Origin: Diplosphaera chodatii | Taxonomy: Eukaryota; Chlorophyta; Trebouxiophyceae; Prasiolales; Stichococcaceae | Assembly: GCA_032358165.1 (NCBI GenBank) | Contig: CM063639.1 | Location: forward strand, 152,001 to 174,073 | DNA: 22,073 bases | Direction: 5' to 3' | Part shown: positions 1 to 7,813 of the stretch, one piece after another | Layout of the letters: every line of letters begins with the position of its first letter | Position numbering within the stretch: the stretch's first letter is position 1 | The notes under the pieces: model-generated | What the model was told of the DNA's origin: nothing | What the model saw: only the letters and a program-made list of their open reading frames with translations | The model's database searches: none | Program-made: the position numbers and the translations under genes

Positions 1-127
1 TGTTTACTCATATTTTAAGTTTGTTTAAATATAAGCCTGCCTTGGTTGAATAAAACTTCTAGCAAAGCAAGCCTGAAGCTGGCTTTGTTGTATTTTTCAC
101 ACATTTGTGTGAAAAATATTACAAAGG

Positions 128-169
128 CCTTTTTGCTAATAAAAACTTCCTTTTTGCTAATAAAAACTT
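128..169. repeat. 21-bp tandem duplication
   Basis: Two exact adjacent copies of a 21-base unit beginning CCTTTTTGCTAATAAAAACT occupy 128-148 and 149-169. The unit shares the TTTGCTAATAAAAAC word found in many other spacers here. It probably arose by replication slippage within the dispersed repeat family. Confidence 0.85.
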
Positions 170-220
170 CCAAACATACAACTTTGTTGTATGTCAGGTT
201 TTCTTCGAAAACGTTTTTAT
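161..220. repeat. 60-bp repeat, left inverted copy
   Basis: This 60-base block is matched without a mismatch by the reverse complement of 1872-1931, as checked base by base. It contains an internal palindrome, ACATACAACTTTGTTGTATGT. The two copies lie on either side of atpH in inverted orientation, about 1.65 kb apart. Confidence 0.9.
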
Positions 221-340
221 AACCTGTAAATAAAGCTTTGCTTTATTTACTGACAAGGCAACATACAACTTTGCCTTTGCTAGCAAAGGTTTGCTTTGCT
301 AGTTGTATGTCAGGTTTTCTTAAAAATGTTTTATCGTACT

Positions 341-385
341 TTTCTTTGCTTATATTTCAACTTTGTTGAAATATAAGCAAAGAAA
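341..385. repeat. Perfect 21-bp hairpin
   Basis: Left arm 341-361 and right arm 365-385 are exact reverse complements with a TTT loop. The core TATTTCAACTTTGTTGAAATA is a recurring palindrome in this window: near 7741-7771, inside accD at 8293-8323, near 14550 and near 17770. Confidence 0.85.
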
Positions 386-592
386 GGGTTCGGAGAACCT
401 TTGAAAACAAGCAAAGCTTGTTTTCTTACGGACTTGCTTTGCTGGTAAATAAAGTTTTGCTTTATTTACTGAGAAAAGTTCATCAGATTTTCCCTTGCTT
501 TGTTATAAAAACCAAGTTTTTATTAGCAAAGGGAAAACAAGCAAAGCTTATTTTCATAAATATAAGTTTGTATTTGAATAAATTTTGATTTA

Positions 593-617
593 GCAGGGAC
601 GAGCCCCTGCCAAGGGG
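593..617. repeat. 25-bp GC-rich repeat, left inverted copy
   Basis: The block GCAGGGACGAGCCCCTGCC plus AAGGGG is the exact reverse complement of 1676-1700. It stands out as GC-rich within AT-rich DNA, and CAGGG/CCCTG inside it can form a short stem. A third copy, interrupted by another sequence, lies at 9896-9941. Confidence 0.9.
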
Positions 618-1194
618 TAATTCATAAATAAAGCTGTTTTATATTTTCATAAAAAATATTTCTGTTTTACTGCATTTTTGTCAATAAATTTGCACGAAAT
701 ACAAATTAGTCACAAACTTGAGATTAGTTATTAGTAAACGTTAGGGTACAAAAAATTTTTTTATTGTAAATTTTCCTAAAAGCAAAGAAAGCCTCAAGCT
801 AACTTTGCTAGTAAAAACCCTTTATTCATATTTCCCTTTGCTAATAAAAACTTGGTTTTTATAACAAAGCAAGAAACAAAATTAAATATTAGTAAACAAA
901 AAACAAGCTTTGTTTTTTTAGTAGAAACAAAAGACAATTCTTTAAACTCTTTTTTAGATTTTTGTTTAATTTGAAAATTTTCATTTTTAGTAAAAAATCT
1001 AAAAAAATTAGTTTAGTATAAAAAACTTAAATTCAATGTTAAATTATTATTTATAATTTTTCCTTTGCTAATAAAAACGAAGTTTTTATAACAAAGCAAG
1101 GGGAAACTCAAAATTATTTATGATAATTAATTTTGTTAATAAAAATACTAGTCATTAGTTTATTTTTTTAATAAAATATATAATACAATTCTTA

Positions 1195-1511
<317 letters not shown>

Positions 1512-1675
1512 TTAATAAAAAAATTTAAATTTCTACTACTATTTTTTTTGTTACAAATTACCTAGTTTAAAAAACTATAAAAAATTTTAATACCTTTAAG
1601 AGAATTTGCACAAATACACATTTGTTGCAAGCCTAAATTGTTTTCTTAGAGCCTATAAAAAAATGTGTAAAAGTA

Positions 1676-1700
1676 CCCCTTGGCAGGGGCTCGTCCCTGC
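1676..1700. repeat. 25-bp GC-rich repeat, right inverted copy
   Basis: This is the exact reverse complement of 593-617. Together with the 60-bp pair it makes a nested pair of inverted repeats around atpH. Confidence 0.9.
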
Positions 1701-1871
1701 TAGCCTATAAAAAAACTTTGTTTTTTTATTGACTAACTTGTTTTTGCTAAGAAAAATTTCGTTTTTATAATTTGTAAATAAAACAAAGCTTTATTGACCC
1801 TTTGCCTTGCAAAGCAAGGGGACAAAGGTTCGAAAAACTTTCCGTTGCTTTGCTTATATTTCCCTTTGCTA

Positions 1872-1931
1872 ATAAAAACGTTTTCGAAGAAAACCTGACA
1901 TACAACAAAGTTGTATGTTTGGAAGTTTTTA
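1872..1931. repeat. 60-bp repeat, right inverted copy
   Basis: This is the exact reverse complement of 161-220 over all 60 bases; the match stops at both ends. A minus-strand reading frame crossing it is only a by-product of the repeat. Confidence 0.9.
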
Positions 1932-2363
1932 CAACAAAGCAAGGGACAAAATTGAAATATTAGTAAAAGGAAAATAAAGTTTACTTATTTTCTTATAAGC
2001 TTGTCAATGTTAATAAAAAAACTTTGTTTTTTATAGGTTAGTACTTTTATACATTTTTTAAATTACTTATTTAAAGGCATCGTGTAAGTAGCTTTTATAT
2101 AAATTTCATTTATATAAAAGTTGCTAACCTTACTTTGTTAAGCTTTAATACATAAATGGTTTGCAAATAGAAATTTTATTTTTATTTGCAAACCAAATTT
2201 ACGTCATTTTTTTCAAAAAAGCAGCTTTACAATAGTAAAAAACTGTGCTTTTTTCTAGCAAAGCAAGCCTGAAGCTAGCTTTGCTAGCAAAGGCAAAATA
2301 AAAAATGGTAGTAATTTTTTATTATTAAAAATACTATAGAGCAGAATAAAAGCAGAGGTTTGT

Positions 2364-2897
2364 ATGAATATTTTAACTTTTTTAAATCATATCCCGCTGG
2401 GAGAAAGCTTTGGGTTTAATTTTAACATTTTAGAAACGAATCTTATCAATTTATCAGTAGTCCTTGGGATTGTTATTTCGTTTGGAGGAAATGCGTTACG
2501 ATCATTATTAGATAATCGTAAACAAACTATATTAAATAATTTAGAAGAAGCTGATAAAAAAGCTACCGAAGCTCAAGAAAAACTAAATAAAACAAAAACT
2601 CAGTTAGAATTTGCTAAAAAAAAAGCTACTGAAATACGTGAACAAGGAATTCTTACAGCTGAACAAGAAAAAAAACAGTGTATTTTTCAGACAGAACAAG
2701 ATGGTTTGCGTTTAGAAGAAGTAAAACAAGAAACAATTAAATTTCAACAACAAAAAGCTATTAATCAAGTTTCTCAACAAGTTGTTTCTCTTGCATTAAA
2801 TAAAGTACGTGAAAAATTAAATAATCGTTTAAATTCAAATTTTCATTCTTCAGTAAATAACTTTAATATTGTATTATTTACAAACTATAAATCTTAA
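2364..2897 (+). CDS. atpF: ATP synthase CF0 subunit b (subunit I)
   Basis: This encodes a 177-residue peripheral-stalk subunit of the thylakoid ATP synthase, which holds the F1 alpha/beta head against the membrane stator. One transmembrane segment lies at about residues 27-47 (LINLSVVLGIVISFGGNALR). It is followed by the conserved LLDNRKQTI and a long charged, heptad-like coiled coil (about 50-165) rich in K, E and Q. The size is normal for plastid AtpF. The ATG follows AGAGG at 2354-2358. There is no intron, unlike the land-plant gene. It lies between atpH and atpA, in the conserved order but with expanded spacers. Confidence 0.97.
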   Translation: MNILTFLNHIPLGESFGFNFNILETNLINLSVVLGIVISFGGNALRSLLDNRKQTILNNLEEADKKATEAQEKLNKTKTQLEFAKKKATEIREQGILTAEQEKKQCIFQTEQDGLRLEEVKQETIKFQQQKAINQVSQQVVSLALNKVREKLNNRLNSNFHSSVNNFNIVLFTNYKS

Positions 2898-3418
2898 TGC
2901 AAAATATTTGATATTGAATGTCTAAAAGTTGATTTATTTTTAAATTTAGTGTTTAAAACTTGCTTTTTTAGTTATGCAAATGCTATTTAAATTAAAATAC
3001 TAGTGTAAATAAGAAAATCTGTTTTTGTTGGACAAAACTTTGTTTTGTCTTTCTGCAGGTTTATCAATAAAAAAAATTTTATTTTTTTATAGACTAGCCT
3101 TTGTTAGATAAACCGAAGTTTTATTTTATTGCGGGCTTGTCAATAAAACACTTTGTTTTTTATAAGCTCCTTTGCTAATAAAAACGAAGTTTTTATAATA
3201 AAGCAAGGGGCCTTTGCTAGCAAAGCTAGCTACAGGCTTGCTTTGCTAGTACTTGTAAACATTTTTTTATTTATTAATCAACGAAATTTATTTTTAAACA
3301 AATTTATCACACGATTACATTTAGCTAAAAACATATAACAATATTTATTTTTATATTTTTTATAAAATATAAAAATAAATGTCTAAATTTATTTAAATTT
3401 TAGGAAGTTTATTTACCA
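2898..3418. repeat. Spacer between atpF and atpA
   Basis: No gene is supported here. Repeat words cluster from about 3030 to 3260, including degenerate forms of the AGATAAAAC...GTTTTATCT motif and the GCTTTGCTAG motif. A short plus-strand reading frame crossing 3153-3338 is composed of these repeats. The last 100 bases before atpA are AT-rich leader. Confidence 0.8.
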
Positions 3419-4939
3419 ATGGTTAAAATTCGACCTGATGAAATTACAAGTATTATTCGACAACAAATTCAACAGTACAATAAAGAAGTAAAAGTAGTAA
3501 ACGTAGGAACTGTCTTTCAAGTCGGAGATGGAATTGCAAGAATTTATGGTCTTGAAAAAGTTATGGCTGGTGAGCTTGTAGAATTTAATGATGGAACTGT
3601 AGGAATTGCTTTAAATTTAGAATCTAAGAATGTAGGAGCAGTTCTTATGGGTGAAGGATTAACAGTTCAAGAAGGAACATCAGTTAGGGCAACTGGAAAA
3701 ATTGCTCAAATTCCTGTTGGAGATGGCTATTTAGGAAGAGTTGTTAATCCATTGGCTCGCGCAATTGATGGTAAAGGAGAAATTGCTACTAGTGAAAGTA
3801 GATTAATTGAATCCGCAGCACCGGGAATTATTTCTCGTCGATCAGTTCATGAACCATTACAAACTGGATTAGTATCTGTAGATGCTATGATTCCAATTGG
3901 ACGTGGCCAACGTGAATTAATTATTGGAGATCGACAAACTGGAAAAACTGCTGTTGCAACAGACACCATTTTAAATCAAAAAGGAAAAGATGTTATTTGT
4001 GTGTACGTTGCTATTGGGCAAAAAGCATCTTCTATTGCTCAAGTTGTTAATGTTTTACAAGAACGTGGAGCTTTAGATTATACAATTATTGTCTCAGCAA
4101 CTGCCGATTCTCCAGCTACATTACAGTATCTTGCGCCATATACTGGTGCTGCATTAGCTGAATATTTTATGTATAAAGGACGTCATACATTAGTTATTTA
4201 TGATGACTTGTCTAAACAAGCTCAAGCATATCGCGAAATGTCTTTATTATTAAGACGTCCTCCAGGACGTGAAGCTTATCCGGGTGATGTATTTTATTTA
4301 CATTCACGATTATTAGAAAGAGCAGCAAAATTAAGTGATGATTTAGGTGGTGGAAGTATGACTGCTCTTCCAATTGTCGAAACACAAGAAGGTGACGTAT
4401 CAGCTTATATTCCTACAAACGTTATTTCAATCACAGATGGACAGATTTTTTTATCTGCCGATATCTTTAATGCAGGTATTCGTCCAGCTATTAATGTAGG
4501 TATTTCAGTTTCTCGTGTTGGCTCAGCAGCGCAACCAAAAGCTATGAAACAAGTAGCTGGTAAATTAAAATTAGAATTGGCCCAATTTGCAGAATTGGAA
4601 GCTTTTTCACAATTTGCTTCAGATTTAGATCAAGCTACGCAAAATCAATTGGCTCGAGGACAAAGACTACGTGAATTACTTAAACAGCAACAAGCTTCTC
4701 CACTTTCTGTAAGTGATCAAGTTGCTACTATTTATGCTGGAACAAATGGTTACTTAGATAAAATTCAAGTAGACCAAGTTAAACCATTTTTAGTAGGGTT
4801 ACGTGAATATTTAGGTACTAACAAAACTAAATATGGTGAAATAGTTCAATCTACTAACACTTTTACAAATGAAGCAGAAACACTTTTAAAAGAAGCTATA
4901 AAAGATTATACAGAAGAATTTTTAGCAAATACGAAATAA
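3419..4939 (+). CDS. atpA: ATP synthase CF1 subunit alpha
   Basis: This encodes the 506-residue alpha subunit of the catalytic CF1 head, which alternates with beta and binds non-exchanging nucleotide. The beta-barrel domain occupies about residues 25-95. The Walker A GDRQTGKT is at 170-177 and Walker B LVIYDD at 258-263. The arginine finger is in VSRVGS (R366), and a helical C-terminal domain follows. Length matches the family. A possible ribosome-binding AGGA lies about 15 nt before the ATG. It is the third gene of the atpH-F-A cluster. Short repeat-derived hairpins and a 40-bp hairpin follow it. Confidence 0.99.
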   Translation: MVKIRPDEITSIIRQQIQQYNKEVKVVNVGTVFQVGDGIARIYGLEKVMAGELVEFNDGTVGIALNLESKNVGAVLMGEGLTVQEGTSVRATGKIAQIPVGDGYLGRVVNPLARAIDGKGEIATSESRLIESAAPGIISRRSVHEPLQTGLVSVDAMIPIGRGQRELIIGDRQTGKTAVATDTILNQKGKDVICVYVAIGQKASSIAQVVNVLQERGALDYTIIVSATADSPATLQYLAPYTGAALAEYFMYKGRHTLVIYDDLSKQAQAYREMSLLLRRPPGREAYPGDVFYLHSRLLERAAKLSDDLGGGSMTALPIVETQEGDVSAYIPTNVISITDGQIFLSADIFNAGIRPAINVGISVSRVGSAAQPKAMKQVAGKLKLELAQFAELEAFSQFASDLDQATQNQLARGQRLRELLKQQQASPLSVSDQVATIYAGTNGYLDKIQVDQVKPFLVGLREYLGTNKTKYGEIVQSTNTFTNEAETLLKEAIKDYTEEFLANTK

Positions 4940-5243
4940 TTTTTTCTATATAAAATTTTAAACAAGGGCAAAACAATCTCGTTAGTAACGAGACTTATAT
5001 TTTAACTTTGTTCCTTGTCAGTAAATAAAGCAAATCTTTATTTACAGGCAAGGCAAACGGAATTATTAGTCATTGAGCTTTGCTTTTTTTTTCAAAAAAG
5101 TAAAACTAACAACCGTAGTCTAGTAAAATATGTTTAAAAGTAGATAAAGCATTGCTTTATCTACTTTTAAACATATTTTACTAGACTACGGTTAGTTATC
5201 ATCTGATAATAAAAATACAAATGTTTTTATTATTTAAAATATT
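4940..5243. repeat. Spacer between atpA and trnS
   Basis: The spacer contains a small hairpin, CTCGTTA-G-TAACGAG (about 4978-4992), that may mark the atpA 3' end. It also has a GTAAATAAAGC-type element near 5020-5045 and the 40-bp hairpin listed separately. No gene is seen. Confidence 0.8.
5111..5193. repeat. Perfect 40-bp inverted repeat (hairpin)
   Basis: The left arm 5111-5150 and right arm 5154-5193 are exact reverse complements with a 3-nt ATT loop. The arms begin AACCGTAGTCTAGTAAAATA. The bases just outside (C5110, A5194) do not pair, so the ends are sharp. It sits between convergent atpA and trnS and could act as a transcript 3' end for either side. A 40-bp perfect stem is far longer than such signals need. 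Confidence 0.9.
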
Positions 5244-5331
5244 AGGAGTAAGAGGGATTCGAACCCTCGGTATAGATTTGCTATACACTCGATTAGCAAT
5301 CGAGCTCTTTCGGCCACTCAGACATTACTCC
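5244..5331 (-). tRNA. trnS(gcu): tRNA-Ser (GCU)
   Basis: On the minus strand the gene reads GGAGTAA...TTACTCC as a perfect 7-bp acceptor. The D arm contains GGCCGAAAGAGC, and the anticodon loop in CGATTGCTAATCG gives GCU. A long class II variable arm (GTATAGCAAATCTATAC) precedes the T arm GAGGGTTCGAATCCCTC. The long variable arm is diagnostic of serine tRNA. The base after the acceptor stem is U rather than the more usual G. Confidence 0.96.
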
Positions 5332-5721
5332 GTTATTTAATATAAATTAACTTTTAAAGAGTGCAACAAAAAGCTGGTTTTTATATACTAAAATTATACA
5401 CAAAAATTTCGTTTTTTGTGTATAATTTTAGTATATAAAAAATTATTACTAAAAAAAGTTATGCTAATAAGTTAAAATTGTTTATAAACTATTTAAGCAA
5501 GAAATAGTGAACTCTTTTTATTTATAAAAAATTAACAAAGCTAAATTCAACAAAATTTTGTATTGTTCCACTTAGTACCTTGTAAATTTAGGTTATTATG
5601 CATAGAAAATTTATTTAAGTAATTGGAAAAAATTACATAAAAATTACAAAATATTTATTAATTTTAATATAATATATTAATATAAATTATATGCAATTTA
5701 TTTTTTTAGAAAAATAAAAAA
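5332..5721. other. AT-rich spacer between trnS and psaI
   Basis: It contains the 29-bp hairpin at 5378-5441. The remainder is featureless AT-rich DNA with no gene. Confidence 0.75.
5378..5441. repeat. Perfect 29-bp inverted repeat (hairpin)
   Basis: Arms 5378-5406 and 5413-5441 are exact reverse complements around a 6-nt loop (TTTCGT). The inner arm contains ATACACAAAAA, a word shared with hairpins near 6210-6240 and 6558-6630. It lies just upstream of trnS on the minus strand, between trnS and psaI. Confidence 0.85.
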
Positions 5722-5832
5722 TTAATTAATTTCTTGTTTTTCAATATATAAAAAAATAGAAGCCATAGTAACAGCCGGAAAAACTAAACCTACAAGTGGC
5801 ACTAAAATTGAAGGTAGATAAGAAGCAGCCAT
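5722..5832 (-). CDS. psaI: Photosystem I reaction centre subunit VIII
   Basis: This short gene encodes 36 residues beginning [20 protein letters not shown]. It is a single-span thylakoid protein of photosystem I that helps organise PsaL and trimer or antenna contacts. The [26 protein letters not shown] stretch (residues 6-31) is the family signature and membrane helix. The C-terminus is KQEIN. Length is typical. It is on the same strand as trnS downstream and may be cotranscribed with it. psaI is missing from Chlamydomonas-type plastomes, so it is informative for lineage. Confidence 0.95.
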   Translation of the reverse strand: MAASYLPSILVPLVGLVFPAVTMASIFLYIEKQEIN

Positions 5833-6406
5833 AAAAAATATTCCTTATTTTTAATTTTAAATATTATATAAATATTTATACAATACAGTAAATATACTAT
5901 ATATTGTATAAATATTTATACTGATTATATTTTTATTAGTAATAAATTATTACTAATAAAAAATTTGTGTATAGTATTTTACTATTAAAATTTTAATAAT
6001 ATTTATTTATTATTAACAAAATATTATACAACAATTTTTTTGTATTTACTTTAAAATTATCTAATAATCTAATTTCATTGACTAATATTTCAACAAAATT
6101 GAAATACAAGTCAATCACTAATTTGTGTTTGCTAATACAAGTTTAAACTTGCGACAAGTTTGAACTTATACAAATTAATTGACAGGTGATTGACGTTGTT
6201 AATAATACACAAAAATGAAATTTTTGTGTATCATTATTAGAAATATTAAAAAAAACATTTAATATTATTTATTATACCATATATTCCAGCTAATAACTTT
6301 ATTTTCACATATATAATTTTTATGTATTATATACCTCAATTTAAACAGCAAATACAACATATATTTATATAGAATAAAAAATTCTAGCATTTTTTTATAT
6401 TATTTT
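5833..6406. other. AT-rich spacer between psaI and trnI
   Basis: No gene is seen. A 19-bp inverted repeat (5867-5885 with 5902-5920, core TATAAATATTTATA) lies just upstream of psaI. From about 6080 to 6240 there are imperfect palindromes (TTTCAACAAAATTGAAA; CAAGTTTAAACTTG) and a hairpin pairing ACACAAAAAT with ATTTTTGTGT near 6212-6235. The rest is low-complexity AT. Confidence 0.75.
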
Positions 6407-6490
6407 GCATTCATGGCAGAGTGGTCGATTGCACCGGACTCATAATCCGGTTGGTAAAACACGTCGTTGGTTCAAATCCAACTGGATGCA
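6407..6490 (+). tRNA. trnI(cau): tRNA with CAU anticodon, probably tRNA-Ile(CAU), with long variable region
   Basis: The acceptor GCATTCA pairs with TGGATGC (one G-U), followed by discriminator A. This acceptor, and the ending CCAACTGGATGCA, match the plastid tRNA-Ile(CAU) pattern. In that family C34 is converted to lysidine so the tRNA reads AUA codons. The anticodon arm CCGGA-CTCATAA-TCCGG gives CAU, and the T arm is GTTGG-TTCAAAT-CCAAC. By my count 15 nt separate the anticodon stem from the T stem, where 4-7 is usual, giving 84 nt in total. Identity rests on the acceptor arm. A leucine-like or methionine-like identity cannot be excluded from sequence alone. Confidence 0.8.
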
Positions 6491-6557
6491 TAAATTTTGA
6501 GATTTATTTGAGTAAATCATTGTTTATTATGTTTTAATTCAAAAAAATTTTAATCAA

Positions 6558-6630
6558 CACGTTGCCAATAGTACACAAAAATGAAAAAATAAAAATTATT
6601 TTTTCATTTTTGCGTACTATTGGCAACGTG
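6558..6630. repeat. 35-bp hairpin with one mismatch
   Basis: Arms 6558-6592 and 6596-6630 pair around a 3-nt AAA loop, with a single A-C mismatch (6575/6613). The arms begin CACGTTGCCAATAGTAC and contain ACAAAAATG. It lies between trnI and the 3' end of cysA (convergent), so it may mark transcript ends. Confidence 0.85.
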
Positions 6631-6754
6631 ATTCACTTGTCAATCAATTGATTGACAAATCGTTGGGTAGCTTAACAAAGTAAAGTTAAAACTTGTTATT
6701 TCAAAAAGTTTTAACTTGTATAAATTTTGTTCTGCGTTTAGAAGCCTAATTTGC

Positions 6755-7609
6755 TTATACTAAATTTAATGTAAGTTGTTTATATACATCTTGCGGATTA
6801 CCGAGGTGGGAAATTCGGCCTTGATCAAATAGTACAATCTCATTCGCTACTTCTAATGCTTCTTGATGATCGTGAGTTACAAACATAGTTGTAATAGGTA
6901 CTTGATCATGTAAACGTTTCAACCAATTTCTTAAATCTTTTCTAACTTTGATATCTAACGCCCCAAAAGGTTCATCTAACAACAAAACTTTTGGTTCTAT
7001 TGCAAGTGCTCTTGCTAATGCAACTCGTTGTCTTTGTCCACCAGAAAGTTGACTTGGATACCGATCAGCAAATTTTTCTAATTGAATAAGTTGAAGAAGC
7101 TCAAATACACGATTTTGAATTTCTTTTTGTTTATATTTTTGTTGTGTAAATGGATTAATAATCCATTGCAAAATTTTTTTTGTTGAAAAGGTTAATTTTT
7201 CAAAATGGTCTTGAAAAAAAAATACATTATTAATTTTTATGATACGTTTTTTACCAAAATCCCGATTTTTATTAGAAACAGGAGTAGTAAAATATTGATT
7301 TTTTCGAACATCTAAACCAAATGCTATATTTTCATACACCGTCATATGCTTAAATAATGCATAATTTTGAAATACAAAACCGATTTCACGTTCTTGAATA
7401 GATAAAAATGTTGCATCTCGTCCTGTAAGCCAAATCCGTCCATCATTAGGTGTATCTAAACCAGCAATAATCCGCAATAAAGTAGATTTTCCAGACCCAG
7501 ATGGGCCTACAAGAGCAACCAATGATCCAGTTTTTATTTCAAGATTTACATGATCAAGTGCTATAAAACTACCAAATTGTTTAGAAAGATTTTCTATTAA
7601 AATACTCAT
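6755..7609 (-). CDS. cysA: Sulfate/thiosulfate ABC transporter ATP-binding protein
   Basis: This encodes a 284-residue ATPase that powers sulfate import across the inner envelope with the permease CysT (not in this window). Walker [10 protein letters not shown] is at 35-43, Q-loop Q81 in FVFQNYALF, and signature LSGGQ at 188-192. Walker B VLLLDEP is at 208-214, and the switch histidine H246 is in FVTHD. Two departures stand out. About 55 residues rich in K, N and F (roughly 104-160) are inserted between the Q-loop subdomain and the signature helix. The protein also ends soon after the ATPase core, lacking the C-terminal regulatory domain of bacterial CysA. The start [13 protein letters not shown] is chosen because upstream in-frame residues are low-complexity. 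accD lies just upstream on the same strand. Confidence 0.95.
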   Translation of the reverse strand: MSILIENLSKQFGSFIALDHVNLEIKTGSLVALVGPSGSGKSTLLRIIAGLDTPNDGRIWLTGRDATFLSIQEREIGFVFQNYALFKHMTVYENIAFGLDVRKNQYFTTPVSNKNRDFGKKRIIKINNVFFFQDHFEKLTFSTKKILQWIINPFTQQKYKQKEIQNRVFELLQLIQLEKFADRYPSQLSGGQRQRVALARALAIEPKVLLLDEPFGALDIKVRKDLRNWLKRLHDQVPITTMFVTHDHQEALEVANEIVLFDQGRISHLGNPQDVYKQLTLNLV

Positions 7610-7731
7610 AAGAAATTCATTTTTTATATAATCGAAAAAAAAAAATTTGCAAATAGTTAAAAATTGCTCATTTTTTTTTTTAACGTACATATAACTTTGT
7701 TATATGTTATAAGAAATTAAACAAAGCTTTT

Positions 7732-7780
7732 TTTCTTTTTGCTAATATTTCAACAATGTTGAAATATTAGCAAAAAGAAA
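7732..7780. repeat. Perfect 24-bp palindrome between accD and cysA
   Basis: Arms 7732-7755 and 7757-7780 are exact reverse complements with one central base. In practice the hairpin has a loop of a few bases. The core GCTAATATTTCAACA recurs at 341-385 and, slightly diverged, inside accD at 8293-8323. It sits in the 204-bp gap between accD and cysA on the same strand, so it could end or separate their transcripts. Confidence 0.85.
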
Positions 7781-7813
7781 TTTGTACAGATACAAATTAG
7801 TGAATAAATTTAT

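Larger units (their letters stand above)
1512..2363. repeat. Repeat-rich spacer between atpH and atpF
   Basis: No gene is supported here. The stretch holds the 25-bp GC-rich repeat (1676-1700), followed directly by an AGCCTATAAAAAAAC element, then the 60-bp inverted copy (1872-1931). A hairpin at 2157-2195 has a 13-bp stem formed by TGGTTTGCAAATA and its complement. A copy of the AGCAAAGCAAGCCTGAAGCT word sits near 2258-2296. Confidence 0.85.

Noticed and set aside
1..1000. CRISPR-like array impression from regularly recurring short repeats
   Set aside because: Repeat units differ in length and order, spacers are themselves repeats, and there are no Cas genes. They are dispersed palindromes.
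1733..1942. Minus-strand reading frame of 69 codons
   Set aside because: It is made of dispersed repeats, including the 60-bp inverted copy, and has no protein-like features.
3153..3338. Plus-strand reading frame of 61 codons before atpA
   Set aside because: It is repeat-derived at its start and low-complexity later, with no ribosome-binding site or recognisable family.
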